A stretch of 64,000 bases of DNA from Aliidiomarina sp. (lineage in GTDB: Bacteria; Pseudomonadota; Gammaproteobacteria; Enterobacterales; Alteromonadaceae). Location of the stretch: NCBI RefSeq assembly GCF_022565475.1, contig NZ_JAIUMR010000002.1, positions 1-64,000 on the forward strand, written 5' to 3'. This document shows positions 1 through 8,492 of this stretch, in pieces. Position 1 is the first letter of the stretch, and every line of letters begins with the position of its first letter. Made by a program: the position numbers and the translations under genes. The notes under the pieces were generated by a model that saw only the letters and a list, made by a program, of their open reading frames with translations, made no database searches and was not told the DNA's origin.

Positions 1-82
1 ATTCCGAACTCAGAAGTGAAACATGTCAGCGCCGATGGTAGTGTGGGGTCTCCCCATGTGAGAGTAGGACACCGCCAGGCAC
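1..82 (+). rRNA. rrf: 5S ribosomal RNA, 3' part
   Basis: The first 82 bases match the 3' two thirds of a gammaproteobacterial 5S rRNA: the loop region with CCGAACTCAGAAGTGAAAC, the GGGGTCTCCCCATGTGAGAGTAG hairpin region (positions 46-67) and the closing CGCCAGGC. The 5' third lies outside the window, so this is the tail of an rRNA operon. The 3' end is placed at about 82 by comparison with the usual E. coli end. A rho-independent terminator follows within about 12 bases. Confidence 0.95.
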
Positions 83-93
83 CTAATTAGTAG

Positions 94-121
94 AAAGGCC
101 ACCCGTATGGGTGGCCTTTTT
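94..121 (+). terminator. rho-independent terminator of the rRNA operon
   Basis: An 11-bp perfect stem, AAAGGCCACCC (94-104) with GGGTGGCCTTT (109-119), has a GTAT loop and ends in a T run (117-121). It follows directly on the 5S gene and is the expected end of the rRNA transcript. Confidence 0.9.
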
Positions 122-140
122 GCATCTGGACACTGAGAAA

Positions 141-154
141 GGTGTCCTACTCTC
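141..154. repeat. inverted copy of a 5S rRNA 3' segment
   Basis: GGTGTCCTACTCTC at 141-154 is the exact reverse complement of GAGAGTAGGACACC at 60-73, inside the 5S gene. The match is 14 of 14 and lies 20 bases after the terminator U-run. A read-through transcript could pair the two arms around the terminator. It may be a relic of rRNA operon duplication or a processing or antitermination element; nothing here decides between these. Confidence 0.6.
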
Positions 155-212
155 GCGTAGAGACGAATTCAAGGTCTATAACAAACAAACAACAATACTT
201 TTCGAAAAAAGC

Positions 213-221
213 TGTTATACT
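213..221 (+). promoter_or_regulatory. candidate extended -10 promoter for deaD
   Basis: TG-T-TATACT at 213-221 fits an extended -10 element, followed by a GC-rich stretch like a discriminator. No convincing -35 is seen 17 bases upstream, which extended -10 promoters tolerate. Transcription from here would give deaD a leader of roughly 360 bases. Confidence 0.4.
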
Positions 222-589
222 CCGCGCCTGTTTAGTGAAAGCTAAGCAAAAAGATTGACAGTGGTCCCCTATCTTGCAGGCTTTAAATGCCTGACAACGC
301 TAAAAACGATATAGCGATATGCTATGTCCGTTCACTTGAGAACAGGGTCTAAGGGGCAGTTGTCGGTTGTGTTTTCTACCAAAGAAAACGCCAATGCCCA
401 GCCTTGGTCTACCATCGCTAACGAGCAATGAGAGTCATCCAGCACACAATGAGGTGCTTGTGTACATTTGTATATTGCTGAATCGTTCTTCGTGAATTGA
501 TCACGAGAACTGAGTGCGAGCTGTTTACCGAGTCTGATTATTTTATATGTTTCCACCACTAGCGGTGGAGCTTAGATAGTGAGACAAAT
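222..589 (+). other. long structured leader before deaD (no gene seen)
   Basis: I see no convincing gene in this stretch. It holds several short hairpins on the plus strand: CAGGC/GCCTG (277-281 with 289-293), ATAGC/GCTAT (311-315 with 321-325), a bulged TTCTTCGTGA/TCACGAGAA (486-495 with 501-509) and TCCACC/GGTGGA (552-557 with 564-569), the last about 20 bases before the deaD start. Long structured leaders are known for cold-induced deaD/csdA mRNA in E. coli, so this is probably a 5' UTR with post-transcriptional control. That role is inference. Confidence 0.5.
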
Positions 590-2323
590 ATGTCTGAATT
601 TAATACTTTTTCGGCTTTAGAGTTACCTGAATCAATTTTACGTGGAATCCAAGAACTTGGATTCGACACCCCTACTCCTATCCAGCAGCAGGCGATTCCT
701 GCGTTGTTGGAAAAACAAAACGTACTGGGCGAAGCACAAACCGGTACCGGTAAAACAGCTGCGTTTGGTTTACCAGCACTAGCGAATATCGATACTCGTG
801 TCCGTGGCGCACAGCTTCTCGTTGTTGCACCGACTCGTGAACTCGCCATTCAGGTGGCTGAGTCAATTGAAGGTATGGGTAAATATATGAAAGGCCTTAC
901 CGTTGCTACCGTTTATGGTGGTGCCGCTTACGGTCCGCAAATCAAATTACTCCGCGGTGGCGCACAGGTTGTTGTCGGTACTCCAGGTCGTTTAATGGAT
1001 CACGTCCGTAAGGGTACGTTGGATCTTGGCAGCTTGAAAATGGCTGTACTGGATGAAGCAGATGAAATGCTCAATATGGGCTTCATTGACGACATCGAGT
1101 GGATTATGGAACAAGTTCCAGATACAGCTCAACGTGCATTGTTCTCGGCAACGATGCCACCACAAATTAAAAAGATCGCACAGAAATTCTTGGCAGATTC
1201 AGTGCATGTGAAGATTGAATCAACCAATCAAACGAAAGCGAACATCACTCAGAAAGCGTGGAAAGTGCAAGGTATGACCAAGGATGCGGGTTTAGTCCGT
1301 CTTCTTGAAACTTGTGATTACCAGCTGGCCTTAGTCTTCGTTCGTACGCGTAACGACACCTTAACGGTATCAGCCTTCTTACGTGAGCAGGGCTTTAAAG
1401 CCGCTGGTTTGAATGGTGATATGAGCCAAGACCAACGAGAAGCAACAGTTAGCCAACTGAAAGCCGGTCAAATCCGTATTTTGGTTGCCACTGACGTTGT
1501 TGCTCGTGGTTTGGACGTCCCTGGTGTGTCGCACGTGTTTAACTATGATTTACCACAAGACGCAGAGTCATATGTTCACCGTATCGGTCGTACCGGCCGT
1601 GCGGGTCGTTCAGGCGAAGCTATCTTGTTTGCTCGCCCACGCGAAATGCATCTATTAAAGCGTTACGAGCGCGCTACGAACGGTACTATCGAGATGGTTC
1701 AAGTCCCACAAGGGCGCGAATTGTCGAAGTTCCGTATTCAACAAGCACAAACCAAGCTCGTTGAAGTTGCAGAAAAATGTGACATGGCTTCAATGAAGTC
1801 TTTGGTTCAACAAATGACCGAGTCGACGGAAATGAGTGTTGAAGATTTAGCAGCAGCTTTGTTGCATGAATTCCAGCTTTCACGTCCACTGATCGTGAAA
1901 GAAGAGCCGAAGCCGAAGTTCGATCGTGAAGAACGTCAAAGTCGTGACCGTGGTGATCGTGGTGACCGTCGCGGACGTGATAGTCGCGATACTCGTGGTC
2001 GTGGTGATCGTAATGACCGTGTGCGCGCTGATAAGCCGCGTGGCGAGAAGAAGCCGCGTCGTGCGAGCAACATCGAGTTTGATACTTATCGTTTAGCGGT
2101 GGGTACTGAGCACGGCGCTCGTCCTGGCGACGTTGTTGGTGCAATTGCTAACGAAGCAGATATGGATAGCCGTTATATCGGTGAAATCCAGTTATTCGCG
2201 ACTCATACCACAGTTCAACTGCCAAAAGGTATGCCAGCTGCGGTGTTGCAAAAGTTAAAAAAAGCGCGAATTCGTCAACAACCTATGGCGATCAGCCCTG
2301 TTCATGGTAAGCTTTCTTCCTAA
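590..2323 (+). CDS. deaD: ATP-dependent DEAD-box RNA helicase DeaD/CsdA
   Basis: Cold-shock RNA helicase that unwinds RNA duplexes during ribosome assembly and mRNA turnover. The 577 residues show a Q motif (GFDTPTPIQQ, about 25-34), Walker A AQTGTGKT (49-56), DEAD (155-158), SAT, and HRIGRTGRAGR in the second RecA domain. A basic RGD-rich linker (about 445-490) is followed by a DbpA-type RNA-binding domain (about 500-560). Length and order match CsdA rather than RhlB, RhlE or SrmB. The ATG at 590 begins the family-typical N-terminus; the upstream GTGAG is a modest ribosome site. A long leader precedes it, and sodC follows after 15 bases, so the two are probably co-transcribed. Confidence 0.96.
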   Translation: MSEFNTFSALELPESILRGIQELGFDTPTPIQQQAIPALLEKQNVLGEAQTGTGKTAAFGLPALANIDTRVRGAQLLVVAPTRELAIQVAESIEGMGKYMKGLTVATVYGGAAYGPQIKLLRGGAQVVVGTPGRLMDHVRKGTLDLGSLKMAVLDEADEMLNMGFIDDIEWIMEQVPDTAQRALFSATMPPQIKKIAQKFLADSVHVKIESTNQTKANITQKAWKVQGMTKDAGLVRLLETCDYQLALVFVRTRNDTLTVSAFLREQGFKAAGLNGDMSQDQREATVSQLKAGQIRILVATDVVARGLDVPGVSHVFNYDLPQDAESYVHRIGRTGRAGRSGEAILFARPREMHLLKRYERATNGTIEMVQVPQGRELSKFRIQQAQTKLVEVAEKCDMASMKSLVQQMTESTEMSVEDLAAALLHEFQLSRPLIVKEEPKPKFDREERQSRDRGDRGDRRGRDSRDTRGRGDRNDRVRADKPRGEKKPRRASNIEFDTYRLAVGTEHGARPGDVVGAIANEADMDSRYIGEIQLFATHTTVQLPKGMPAAVLQKLKKARIRQQPMAISPVHGKLSS

Positions 2324-2338
2324 CATAGGAGGAAGGGC

Positions 2339-2983
2339 ATGAATTATAAAACACTTATAACTGCCGCTTCTGCGGCAGTTTTTTTAGCTGCATGCGGTGG
2401 TGATACGGGTACGCAAAGCGACCACGGGGAACATAGCGCAGCCGCTGAAGCTTACTCCGAGCAAGAGGCTCATGCAGCGCATGAACATCATGCTAGCTAC
2501 GAGCGTCCCGATACAACAGGAGCCTTTGCAGCCATGCTACATGGCACCGAAGGTAACGATAACATTCACGGTTATGTCATGTTTCAGCCAACCGCTGAAG
2601 GCGTCTTTGTTCTCGCTCATGTGGAAGGTTTAGAGCCGAATGGTGTGCATGGCTTCCATGTTCATGAATTCGGTGATTGTAGCGCCCCAGATGCAACCTC
2701 TGCAGGTGGTCACTTTAATCCGCATGGTGCAGACCATGGCGGCCCAGAAAGCGACGAGCGTCATGTCGGTGACTTAGGTAACTTGCATGCGGACGATACA
2801 GGCGCGGCTCACCTTGAATGGACCGATCACAAGCTCGAGTTGTCAGGTCCGAATAGTATCGTCGGTAAAGCAGTTATCGTGCACGCGCAGCCGGACGATT
2901 TAACCTCGCAGCCGGTTGGTAACGCTGGAGCGCGGATTGCCTGTGGTGTGATCGTCGACGAAGACGGTGAACATCAGCATTAA
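2339..2983 (+). CDS. sodC: Cu/Zn superoxide dismutase, lipoprotein form
   Basis: Dismutates superoxide in the cell envelope. The N-terminus is a lipoprotein signal with lipobox LAAC (Cys19). A histidine-rich stretch (about residues 28-52, HGEH, HAAHEHH) precedes the catalytic domain and could bind metal. The domain carries copper and zinc ligands in GFHVHEFGDC and GGHFNPHG, and ends with the GNAGARIACGV signature containing the disulfide cysteine and active-site Arg. A strong ribosome site, TAGGAGGA, lies 7 bases before the ATG. It starts 15 bases after deaD, an unusual pairing that suggests a shared transcript. A terminator follows. Confidence 0.95.
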   Translation: MNYKTLITAASAAVFLAACGGDTGTQSDHGEHSAAAEAYSEQEAHAAHEHHASYERPDTTGAFAAMLHGTEGNDNIHGYVMFQPTAEGVFVLAHVEGLEPNGVHGFHVHEFGDCSAPDATSAGGHFNPHGADHGGPESDERHVGDLGNLHADDTGAAHLEWTDHKLELSGPNSIVGKAVIVHAQPDDLTSQPVGNAGARIACGVIVDEDGEHQH

Positions 2984-3007
2984 TTTATTGTGGTAGGCCA
3001 CTAACAC

Positions 3008-3038
3008 AAACACCAGCATTTGATGCTGGTGTTTTTTT
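3008..3038 (+). terminator. terminator after sodC, probably bidirectional
   Basis: Perfect 12-bp stem AAACACCAGCAT (3008-3019) with ATGCTGGTGTTT (3023-3034), 3-base loop and T run to 3038. It lies between the convergent sodC and tamB ends. The A run on the left arm would also serve minus-strand transcripts. Confidence 0.9.
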
Positions 3039-3076
3039 ATTGAGCCATACGCAATTACGTTGGCGGCTGAGTCATG

Positions 3077-6000
3077 TCAACGTTCAATGGTAAAGAAGAT
3101 ATCCGCCCCACTATTTTCCCCGTCAGAGCGCGATTCGAAATTGAGGTTATCGCGTAATCGGTAGCGAATAAAGAAAGTGTTGACCGGCTCGACCAAGCCA
3201 ATCCCGTAACGAATATAGAGTCGTGAAGACAAATGCTTACCGATGTATAGGGAGGCACTTTCCATATTGTCACCGGTTGAGTCGAGCATAATCTCGTCAA
3301 CCCCAATCGCTTGGCCAATCTGCTGACCAATAAAGTTACCGCCACGCATACCTAACGCCAGTGCTGCTTGGGCATAGAGGTTTTGCTCTCCAGAGCCTTC
3401 ACCGGGAGCACGACCTAAAATCAAATAGGACAATATCATGCTGTCTTGCATGGTTGGCGTCGAGAAGAAATTGAGCGTTGGTTCGCGCAGTGAACCACCA
3501 ACTTGAGCACCGACCGTGACACTATCGGTCTGAATTGCCCGCGTCACTCGTAAGTCTAACCCAGGATTTTCGACACTGCCGCCAGTGAAAATTAAGCTTC
3601 CCCGTTCGATATCCAGGGCCTGACCAAAAATTTCATAGCGACCGGTAGCAACATTGATATTACCAACGGCCGACGTCGGTTGATTTGGCAATTCAATCAC
3701 GCGCAAGCGACCGGTAAGCTGACCCGCAAAGCCGAATGCTTCGACGCGAACGTCATCGCCTAATGTCACTTGGACATTGGCATCGATGGGTAATGCACCT
3801 TCGTCGATACGATAAATGGTCTCGTCATTAGCGATGATCACTGTATCACGTGACGACGAGTCAATCGTTTCGAAGTCCGGTGGTGAAATCAACGCACTGG
3901 GAATGGTTACGTCACCACGTACCACAATTAACTCTGGGGTGTAGTTCACCCGCAAGTCTGGCGTGATAACCACGCGAATGTCACGGGTTTCAATGGCTAA
4001 AAAACGTTCTCCGCGAAGCACGACATTGCCCTGCTGATCGAGTAAGTGATAATCCCCTTCCAGCTCGATGAAACCATCACCAGATCGCGCACTGGCCCGT
4101 AACGTGAAGGATTCATTTAAATCGCCGGGTGCAATCATGGAGACATTTAAATCGTGCACAGCGACGCCTGCCGCTGGAATTTCACCAGCTGCGTCAGCGA
4201 GAAGCAGCTCACCTTGAATAATAGGTTGTGTAAGCGTTCCAGACACGGCCAATTGACCATTGAGATTACCGCGCACGCCTTGCAATTGAGGGAGCATAAC
4301 TGAAACAAAACCGAGATCGGGCAAGGCAAAATTGAGAGCGCCGGAAATGCCACCTTGTTGCAGTAGATCAGCTATTTCGATGTCGCCGCGAACATACCCT
4401 TCTGGATTCCGAGTGATTAAATTCAACCGAGCGCGGATTAGGTTTTCATCGCCTCCTAAGGTCAGAATTTCGCCTTCAGCGAGCTCGACCTGAATATCTT
4501 GCTCAGGCAATTGGATGAGTGAGTCGGAAAGGTGAAGTGACCCTTCAATATCGACTTGATCCGGCTGCAGTAAAAGTGTCAGATAGCTATTCAACTCACC
4601 ATGGATGACGAGCGTGTCGGGCAAGAACGGTTGCAACAATTCAAGTTGTAGTTGCTCAGCTTGCAGCGAAATCTGGCCCAACTGGCTCTCTAGATCCCAG
4701 TCGGCGCCAAAACAAAAGCCAGCGTTACGTTCTTGGTGGTTGATGCAGATTTCCGCAAGGTCGACACGATCAGCGCCGAACCTACCTCGCCCTGTTCGTT
4801 GTAGGCGGTAATTGCCAAACTCAGTATGGTCGAGCTGAATATCAGTAATGTCGCCGCGCCAAACCCAGTCTTGCCAATGACCATTGGCAGCAAATCGAAG
4901 TTCAGTATCTGGCAGTGCTACGGCGAGGGCAACTTGATGTGGCTGTCCGTCGGCTTGCTGCAGCGCAAGACTGGCCGTTTCAATGAGCGTATTGCCAGAT
5001 TGATGAAGCCCTGCGAGCTCGATTTCTGCGACGGGCAAGCGCTCGAGTAACCAATTCAACGACAAGCCCTTAACGTTCAGCGACTGCAATTGCCAGTCTT
5101 GCCATTCGAGGTCACGGGCGCTGAAATCGCCTTGCACCGTTTGCATAGTTAGATCTACTTGCGCATCGGCGTTCACGCTCATGTTGCCCCATGCTAGTTG
5201 GAAATCAGAGACGGTGACTTGATCACCGTGAAGCTGAATGTCACCGCTACCGGTTAGACGTTGCTCAAGCAACTCGGCACTCAGAGTCGCGATATCGAGA
5301 TGCACCTCGGGAATATCACCCCAGCTGCCTTTGCTGACCAGCTCTAACGTGGCAAACCCCGGAAATTCAGGGAGATAAAAGCCGACATCGACGGGGTCGA
5401 CAACCAGCGAAATTTCCCACTCAGGGACCGTGCGCCAGTTGGCATTACCCACGACGGTGAAACGAAACTCTTCCTGTTGGGCATGAAAGCGAATGACGTC
5501 GGCATGTTCATTGCTGCCTCGATAGGTGATGGTGACATCAGCGTCAATATAGTCTTGGAAGCGCAATGGACCGCCCATATCCAACGCAATCGCAATGGGT
5601 TCGTCCCCAGTGCCGGGGGTAATGTCGGCCTGTCCTTGCCAGTCCACGAGCACGCCGAGTTCGTCGGCACGAATAAATAAAGTATCGAGGTGGGCATTTA
5701 AGTCGGCGTAGCGGGCTTGAGTATTAAGTACCAACTCACCGTACTCTTGGTGTTCAACCCGAATATTCAGCTCACCGGCGACATGAGTAAGAGAGCCTTC
5801 GCCTTGTAGCTCGAGTTGGGCCCATTCGATCGCTTCGAGAAGACTACCGGATTGGCTTTGCATGGCGCGAATTTGACCCTGCCAAGTTAGGTCTTCGGTT
5901 AGCGGCGAGAGAAGGTCAATATTGATGGTCGCGTTGACGAAACCACTCACTTGTTGCTGCAAGGAGAGTCGCTCGGTATCACCATTCAGCTGTCCAGTGA

Positions 6001-6694
6001 TGGTGGTAAAGCCATAATCCGGCAGTTCAAATCGAACGAGCGAGTTCAGGCTCATGGCATAGCGTTGCTGCGGTGTGATTTGACCATGCAGCTGCACATG
6101 CACGTCTGGCATGGTTAGACTTGCACTGTGGATAATCAAATGGTCATCGCGAGTCCGGGCGCGCAAGTGGGCACGCTCGATTTGTATAGGCTCAGCGCCT
6201 GCAATCACGGAGATATTGGCAAAGCTTGATTGGTCGAGCCGAAATTGCCATGGAAAATAAATATCCGGCAGCTCAATGGGGAAAATAGACGCTGTTGTCG
6301 GCTCTTGCGGTGCGCTGGCAGGCAATACAAGGGTCGTGTCATGCAATTCCAATTCACGGACATGAACTTGTCGATCCATCAATGCCCAAGGCCGCCAACG
6401 CACGTGGAAGTGACCGAGGTTGAGAATGAGGTTCTGGTCATCGGCGAAAGGAATTGCGTAGGATAAATCGGTGACGGTAAAGTCGCGCAGGAGCGTACCT
6501 TCGACCTTTTCGTATTCAAGCTCACCAGGAACAAACCAGGTGGCCATGGCAAACGTTGCCCGAGTACCCGTTTGCGTGGTGAGCAAAAGGGTCAATACGG
6601 TCAGCACAATCAACAGGAATGCGAATAGTGCGTAGAGACCACGCAGAAACCAACGACGGCCGGTGCTGAGCATTTCCTCAGGATTATGCGTCAT
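3077..6694 (-). CDS. tamB: translocation and assembly module subunit TamB
   Basis: Inner-membrane-anchored, periplasm-spanning AsmA-like protein that works with TamA in outer-membrane protein insertion and phospholipid transport. It has 1205 residues, close to the usual size. One N-terminal membrane segment (about residues 17-40, after a basic WFLRGLY stretch) is followed by a very long repetitive beta-strand region, and the C-terminal third (about 850-1205) has the DUF490/TamB domain features such as LRVTRAIQTDSVTVGAQVGG. It ends in FFTIER. The start overlaps the tamA stop by 4 bases (ATGA), giving translational coupling. Confidence 0.95.
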   Translation of the reverse strand: MTHNPEEMLSTGRRWFLRGLYALFAFLLIVLTVLTLLLTTQTGTRATFAMATWFVPGELEYEKVEGTLLRDFTVTDLSYAIPFADDQNLILNLGHFHVRWRPWALMDRQVHVRELELHDTTLVLPASAPQEPTTASIFPIELPDIYFPWQFRLDQSSFANISVIAGAEPIQIERAHLRARTRDDHLIIHSASLTMPDVHVQLHGQITPQQRYAMSLNSLVRFELPDYGFTTITGQLNGDTERLSLQQQVSGFVNATINIDLLSPLTEDLTWQGQIRAMQSQSGSLLEAIEWAQLELQGEGSLTHVAGELNIRVEHQEYGELVLNTQARYADLNAHLDTLFIRADELGVLVDWQGQADITPGTGDEPIAIALDMGGPLRFQDYIDADVTITYRGSNEHADVIRFHAQQEEFRFTVVGNANWRTVPEWEISLVVDPVDVGFYLPEFPGFATLELVSKGSWGDIPEVHLDIATLSAELLEQRLTGSGDIQLHGDQVTVSDFQLAWGNMSVNADAQVDLTMQTVQGDFSARDLEWQDWQLQSLNVKGLSLNWLLERLPVAEIELAGLHQSGNTLIETASLALQQADGQPHQVALAVALPDTELRFAANGHWQDWVWRGDITDIQLDHTEFGNYRLQRTGRGRFGADRVDLAEICINHQERNAGFCFGADWDLESQLGQISLQAEQLQLELLQPFLPDTLVIHGELNSYLTLLLQPDQVDIEGSLHLSDSLIQLPEQDIQVELAEGEILTLGGDENLIRARLNLITRNPEGYVRGDIEIADLLQQGGISGALNFALPDLGFVSVMLPQLQGVRGNLNGQLAVSGTLTQPIIQGELLLADAAGEIPAAGVAVHDLNVSMIAPGDLNESFTLRASARSGDGFIELEGDYHLLDQQGNVVLRGERFLAIETRDIRVVITPDLRVNYTPELIVVRGDVTIPSALISPPDFETIDSSSRDTVIIANDETIYRIDEGALPIDANVQVTLGDDVRVEAFGFAGQLTGRLRVIELPNQPTSAVGNINVATGRYEIFGQALDIERGSLIFTGGSVENPGLDLRVTRAIQTDSVTVGAQVGGSLREPTLNFFSTPTMQDSMILSYLILGRAPGEGSGEQNLYAQAALALGMRGGNFIGQQIGQAIGVDEIMLDSTGDNMESASLYIGKHLSSRLYIRYGIGLVEPVNTFFIRYRLRDNLNFESRSDGENSGADIFFTIER

Positions 6695-8484
6695 AAGTCT
6701 GGCCCTATGGTTAAATGTAAACGGATGCGATCACCGGGATATGAAAATCCATGGGCAAGGTCGACGCGAATCGGCCCAATTGGGCTTTGCCAACGAAAAC
6801 CGACGCCGGCACCGGTTCGCATCGGTTCATTAATGTCATTAAATGCATTACCACTGTCGATAAATACCGCCCAGCGCATGTTGGCTCTAAACTCATAGTC
6901 GAACTCTGCACTACCGACGATGAGGTGACGTGCACCAAGGACTTCATTCATGTCATTTCGCGGACCAATACTGCGATAACCATAACCGCGAACACTGGTG
7001 TCACCGCCAGCGTAAAAGCGCAGTGAGGTGGGCACTCGGCTGAAATTTCCAGCCGCAGATGTGCCGAGATCTGCGCGTGTTAAAAACCGCACACGATCGG
7101 AGAGACGAGTGACGAACTTCCCAGACAATTGAGCTTGGGTAAAATCCGTGTCCGACAACAGACTTTCGGCAGCGCCGCGCAAGGTTAAACTGAGACGGAA
7201 GCCGTCAGACACATTCAATCTATTTTCTGCATGAATTCGACTCCATTGCACACTCGGAAGGAGGAATTCACTGTTGCGACGCTCGCCTTCGAAGCGGTCA
7301 CGTTCGTCGAGCCAGTCGAGAGCGACAATGCGTTGGGTACGGGTTAATTGTTTCTGCCAGCTAACCCCAAGCGTTAAGCGTTCAGAGCGCGTATTACTTG
7401 TGTTCTCATCAACCCAAGCACCACGAATTGCATATTGGTCCGTTTGCGGTCGCTGCCCGGGAATAATATAGCTACCGGCAACATTAGTTTTAATTTCGGA
7501 TAACTGCACGAGCCCCTGAAAACGATGGCCACGGGTATTTACCCAGCGCCGATTTTGCTCGAAGCTAATGCGCGGTCCGGTGTCGGTACCGTAACCAAAA
7601 CCGGTTTGATAAAACGTCCGTTCGTTCGGCTCATACTCGACGACCACGGGGACTTCGTGACGGTCGTCTGCTTCGCTCCAGAGTGGTTGAACCTCAACGC
7701 GACTAAAATAATCACTGTCGGCTAAGCCGAGTTGCAACATCAAGAGCTCATTACTGGTAATGAAATCGCCACTGTCAAAGCCAATAAACCGGCGCATTAC
7801 ATCTTCGTCGAGGTGCCCTTCACGAATACGAACTTCGCCAAATTTGAATCGTGGGCCAGAATCAAACACTAAATGAATGTGCGCTTGATAGTGATCAAGG
7901 TCGATCCGTAGCTCTTGTTCGACAAAGCGCGCTTGATAATAGCCACGGTCCGAGGCTAAATTGCGAATCCGAGTTTTTGCCGATTCATATTCGCTGTGTC
8001 GTAAGCGGGCACCGGGACGAATGGCTAAATTCTGCAGTAGTTGACTAAACTGGGGGTCGCTGTCCGCTTCGCCACGAATTTCTATGTTGACTTGGCCTAT
8101 CGGGATAGGTGTGCCCGGTTGAATACGATAATGCGCATGCCAGTTACCGTCGCGTTGCTCAAGGCGACTATCGACTTCAATGCGGTAATAACCATACGGT
8201 GTCAGTGCACGGAAGATATCGCGTTCAGCGCGGTTATGGAGGAAATTAATGCGACTTGCACCGGGTGCGGTTTGCTGATGATAGGCGTGGATACCCAGCA
8301 CATTACGGACGTTAGCGGCTTCACGGCCGCTGACACCTTCAATGGTCACTATCACTTGAGGCTGCGTTTGTGCCGTGACAGGAAGGGAGACGATGACAAA
8401 CGCCCAAGCAGCAACGATGAGCCAACCACGAAGGCTGGCATCTACGAGTCGGTACCGCTGAAAACGCCTCGTAAGCTTCCTCAT
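6691..8484 (-). CDS. tamA: translocation and assembly module outer-membrane protein TamA
   Basis: Omp85-family outer-membrane protein, partner of TamB. The 597 residues comprise a signal peptide (basic start, hydrophobic 20-38, cut near AQT), about three POTRA domains (residues about 45-270) and a 16-stranded barrel domain with the Omp85 region YAGGDTSVRGYGYRSIGP and C-terminal FRWQSPIGPIRVDLAHGF. The ATG is preceded closely by GGGAG. It begins 8 bases after hemY, so the tam genes appear to be the distal part of the hem operon. Confidence 0.95.
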   Translation of the reverse strand: MRKLTRRFQRYRLVDASLRGWLIVAAWAFVIVSLPVTAQTQPQVIVTIEGVSGREAANVRNVLGIHAYHQQTAPGASRINFLHNRAERDIFRALTPYGYYRIEVDSRLEQRDGNWHAHYRIQPGTPIPIGQVNIEIRGEADSDPQFSQLLQNLAIRPGARLRHSEYESAKTRIRNLASDRGYYQARFVEQELRIDLDHYQAHIHLVFDSGPRFKFGEVRIREGHLDEDVMRRFIGFDSGDFITSNELLMLQLGLADSDYFSRVEVQPLWSEADDRHEVPVVVEYEPNERTFYQTGFGYGTDTGPRISFEQNRRWVNTRGHRFQGLVQLSEIKTNVAGSYIIPGQRPQTDQYAIRGAWVDENTSNTRSERLTLGVSWQKQLTRTQRIVALDWLDERDRFEGERRNSEFLLPSVQWSRIHAENRLNVSDGFRLSLTLRGAAESLLSDTDFTQAQLSGKFVTRLSDRVRFLTRADLGTSAAGNFSRVPTSLRFYAGGDTSVRGYGYRSIGPRNDMNEVLGARHLIVGSAEFDYEFRANMRWAVFIDSGNAFNDINEPMRTGAGVGFRWQSPIGPIRVDLAHGFSYPGDRIRLHLTIGPDL

Positions 8485-8492
8485 GAGCTCCC

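Noticed and set aside
255-287. TTGACA at 255 as a deaD promoter
   Set aside because: No acceptable -10 is found at 16-18 bases; the closest TTTAAA is at 21.
332-559. Open frame of 75 codons on the minus strand in the deaD leader
   Set aside because: It begins with GTG without a ribosome site, has no recognisable features and is antisense to a probable leader.
1686-2144. Minus-strand open frame of 152 codons within deaD
   Set aside because: It is the complement of the repetitive Arg/Asp/Gly-coding linker region of deaD; its composition is an artefact of that repeat.
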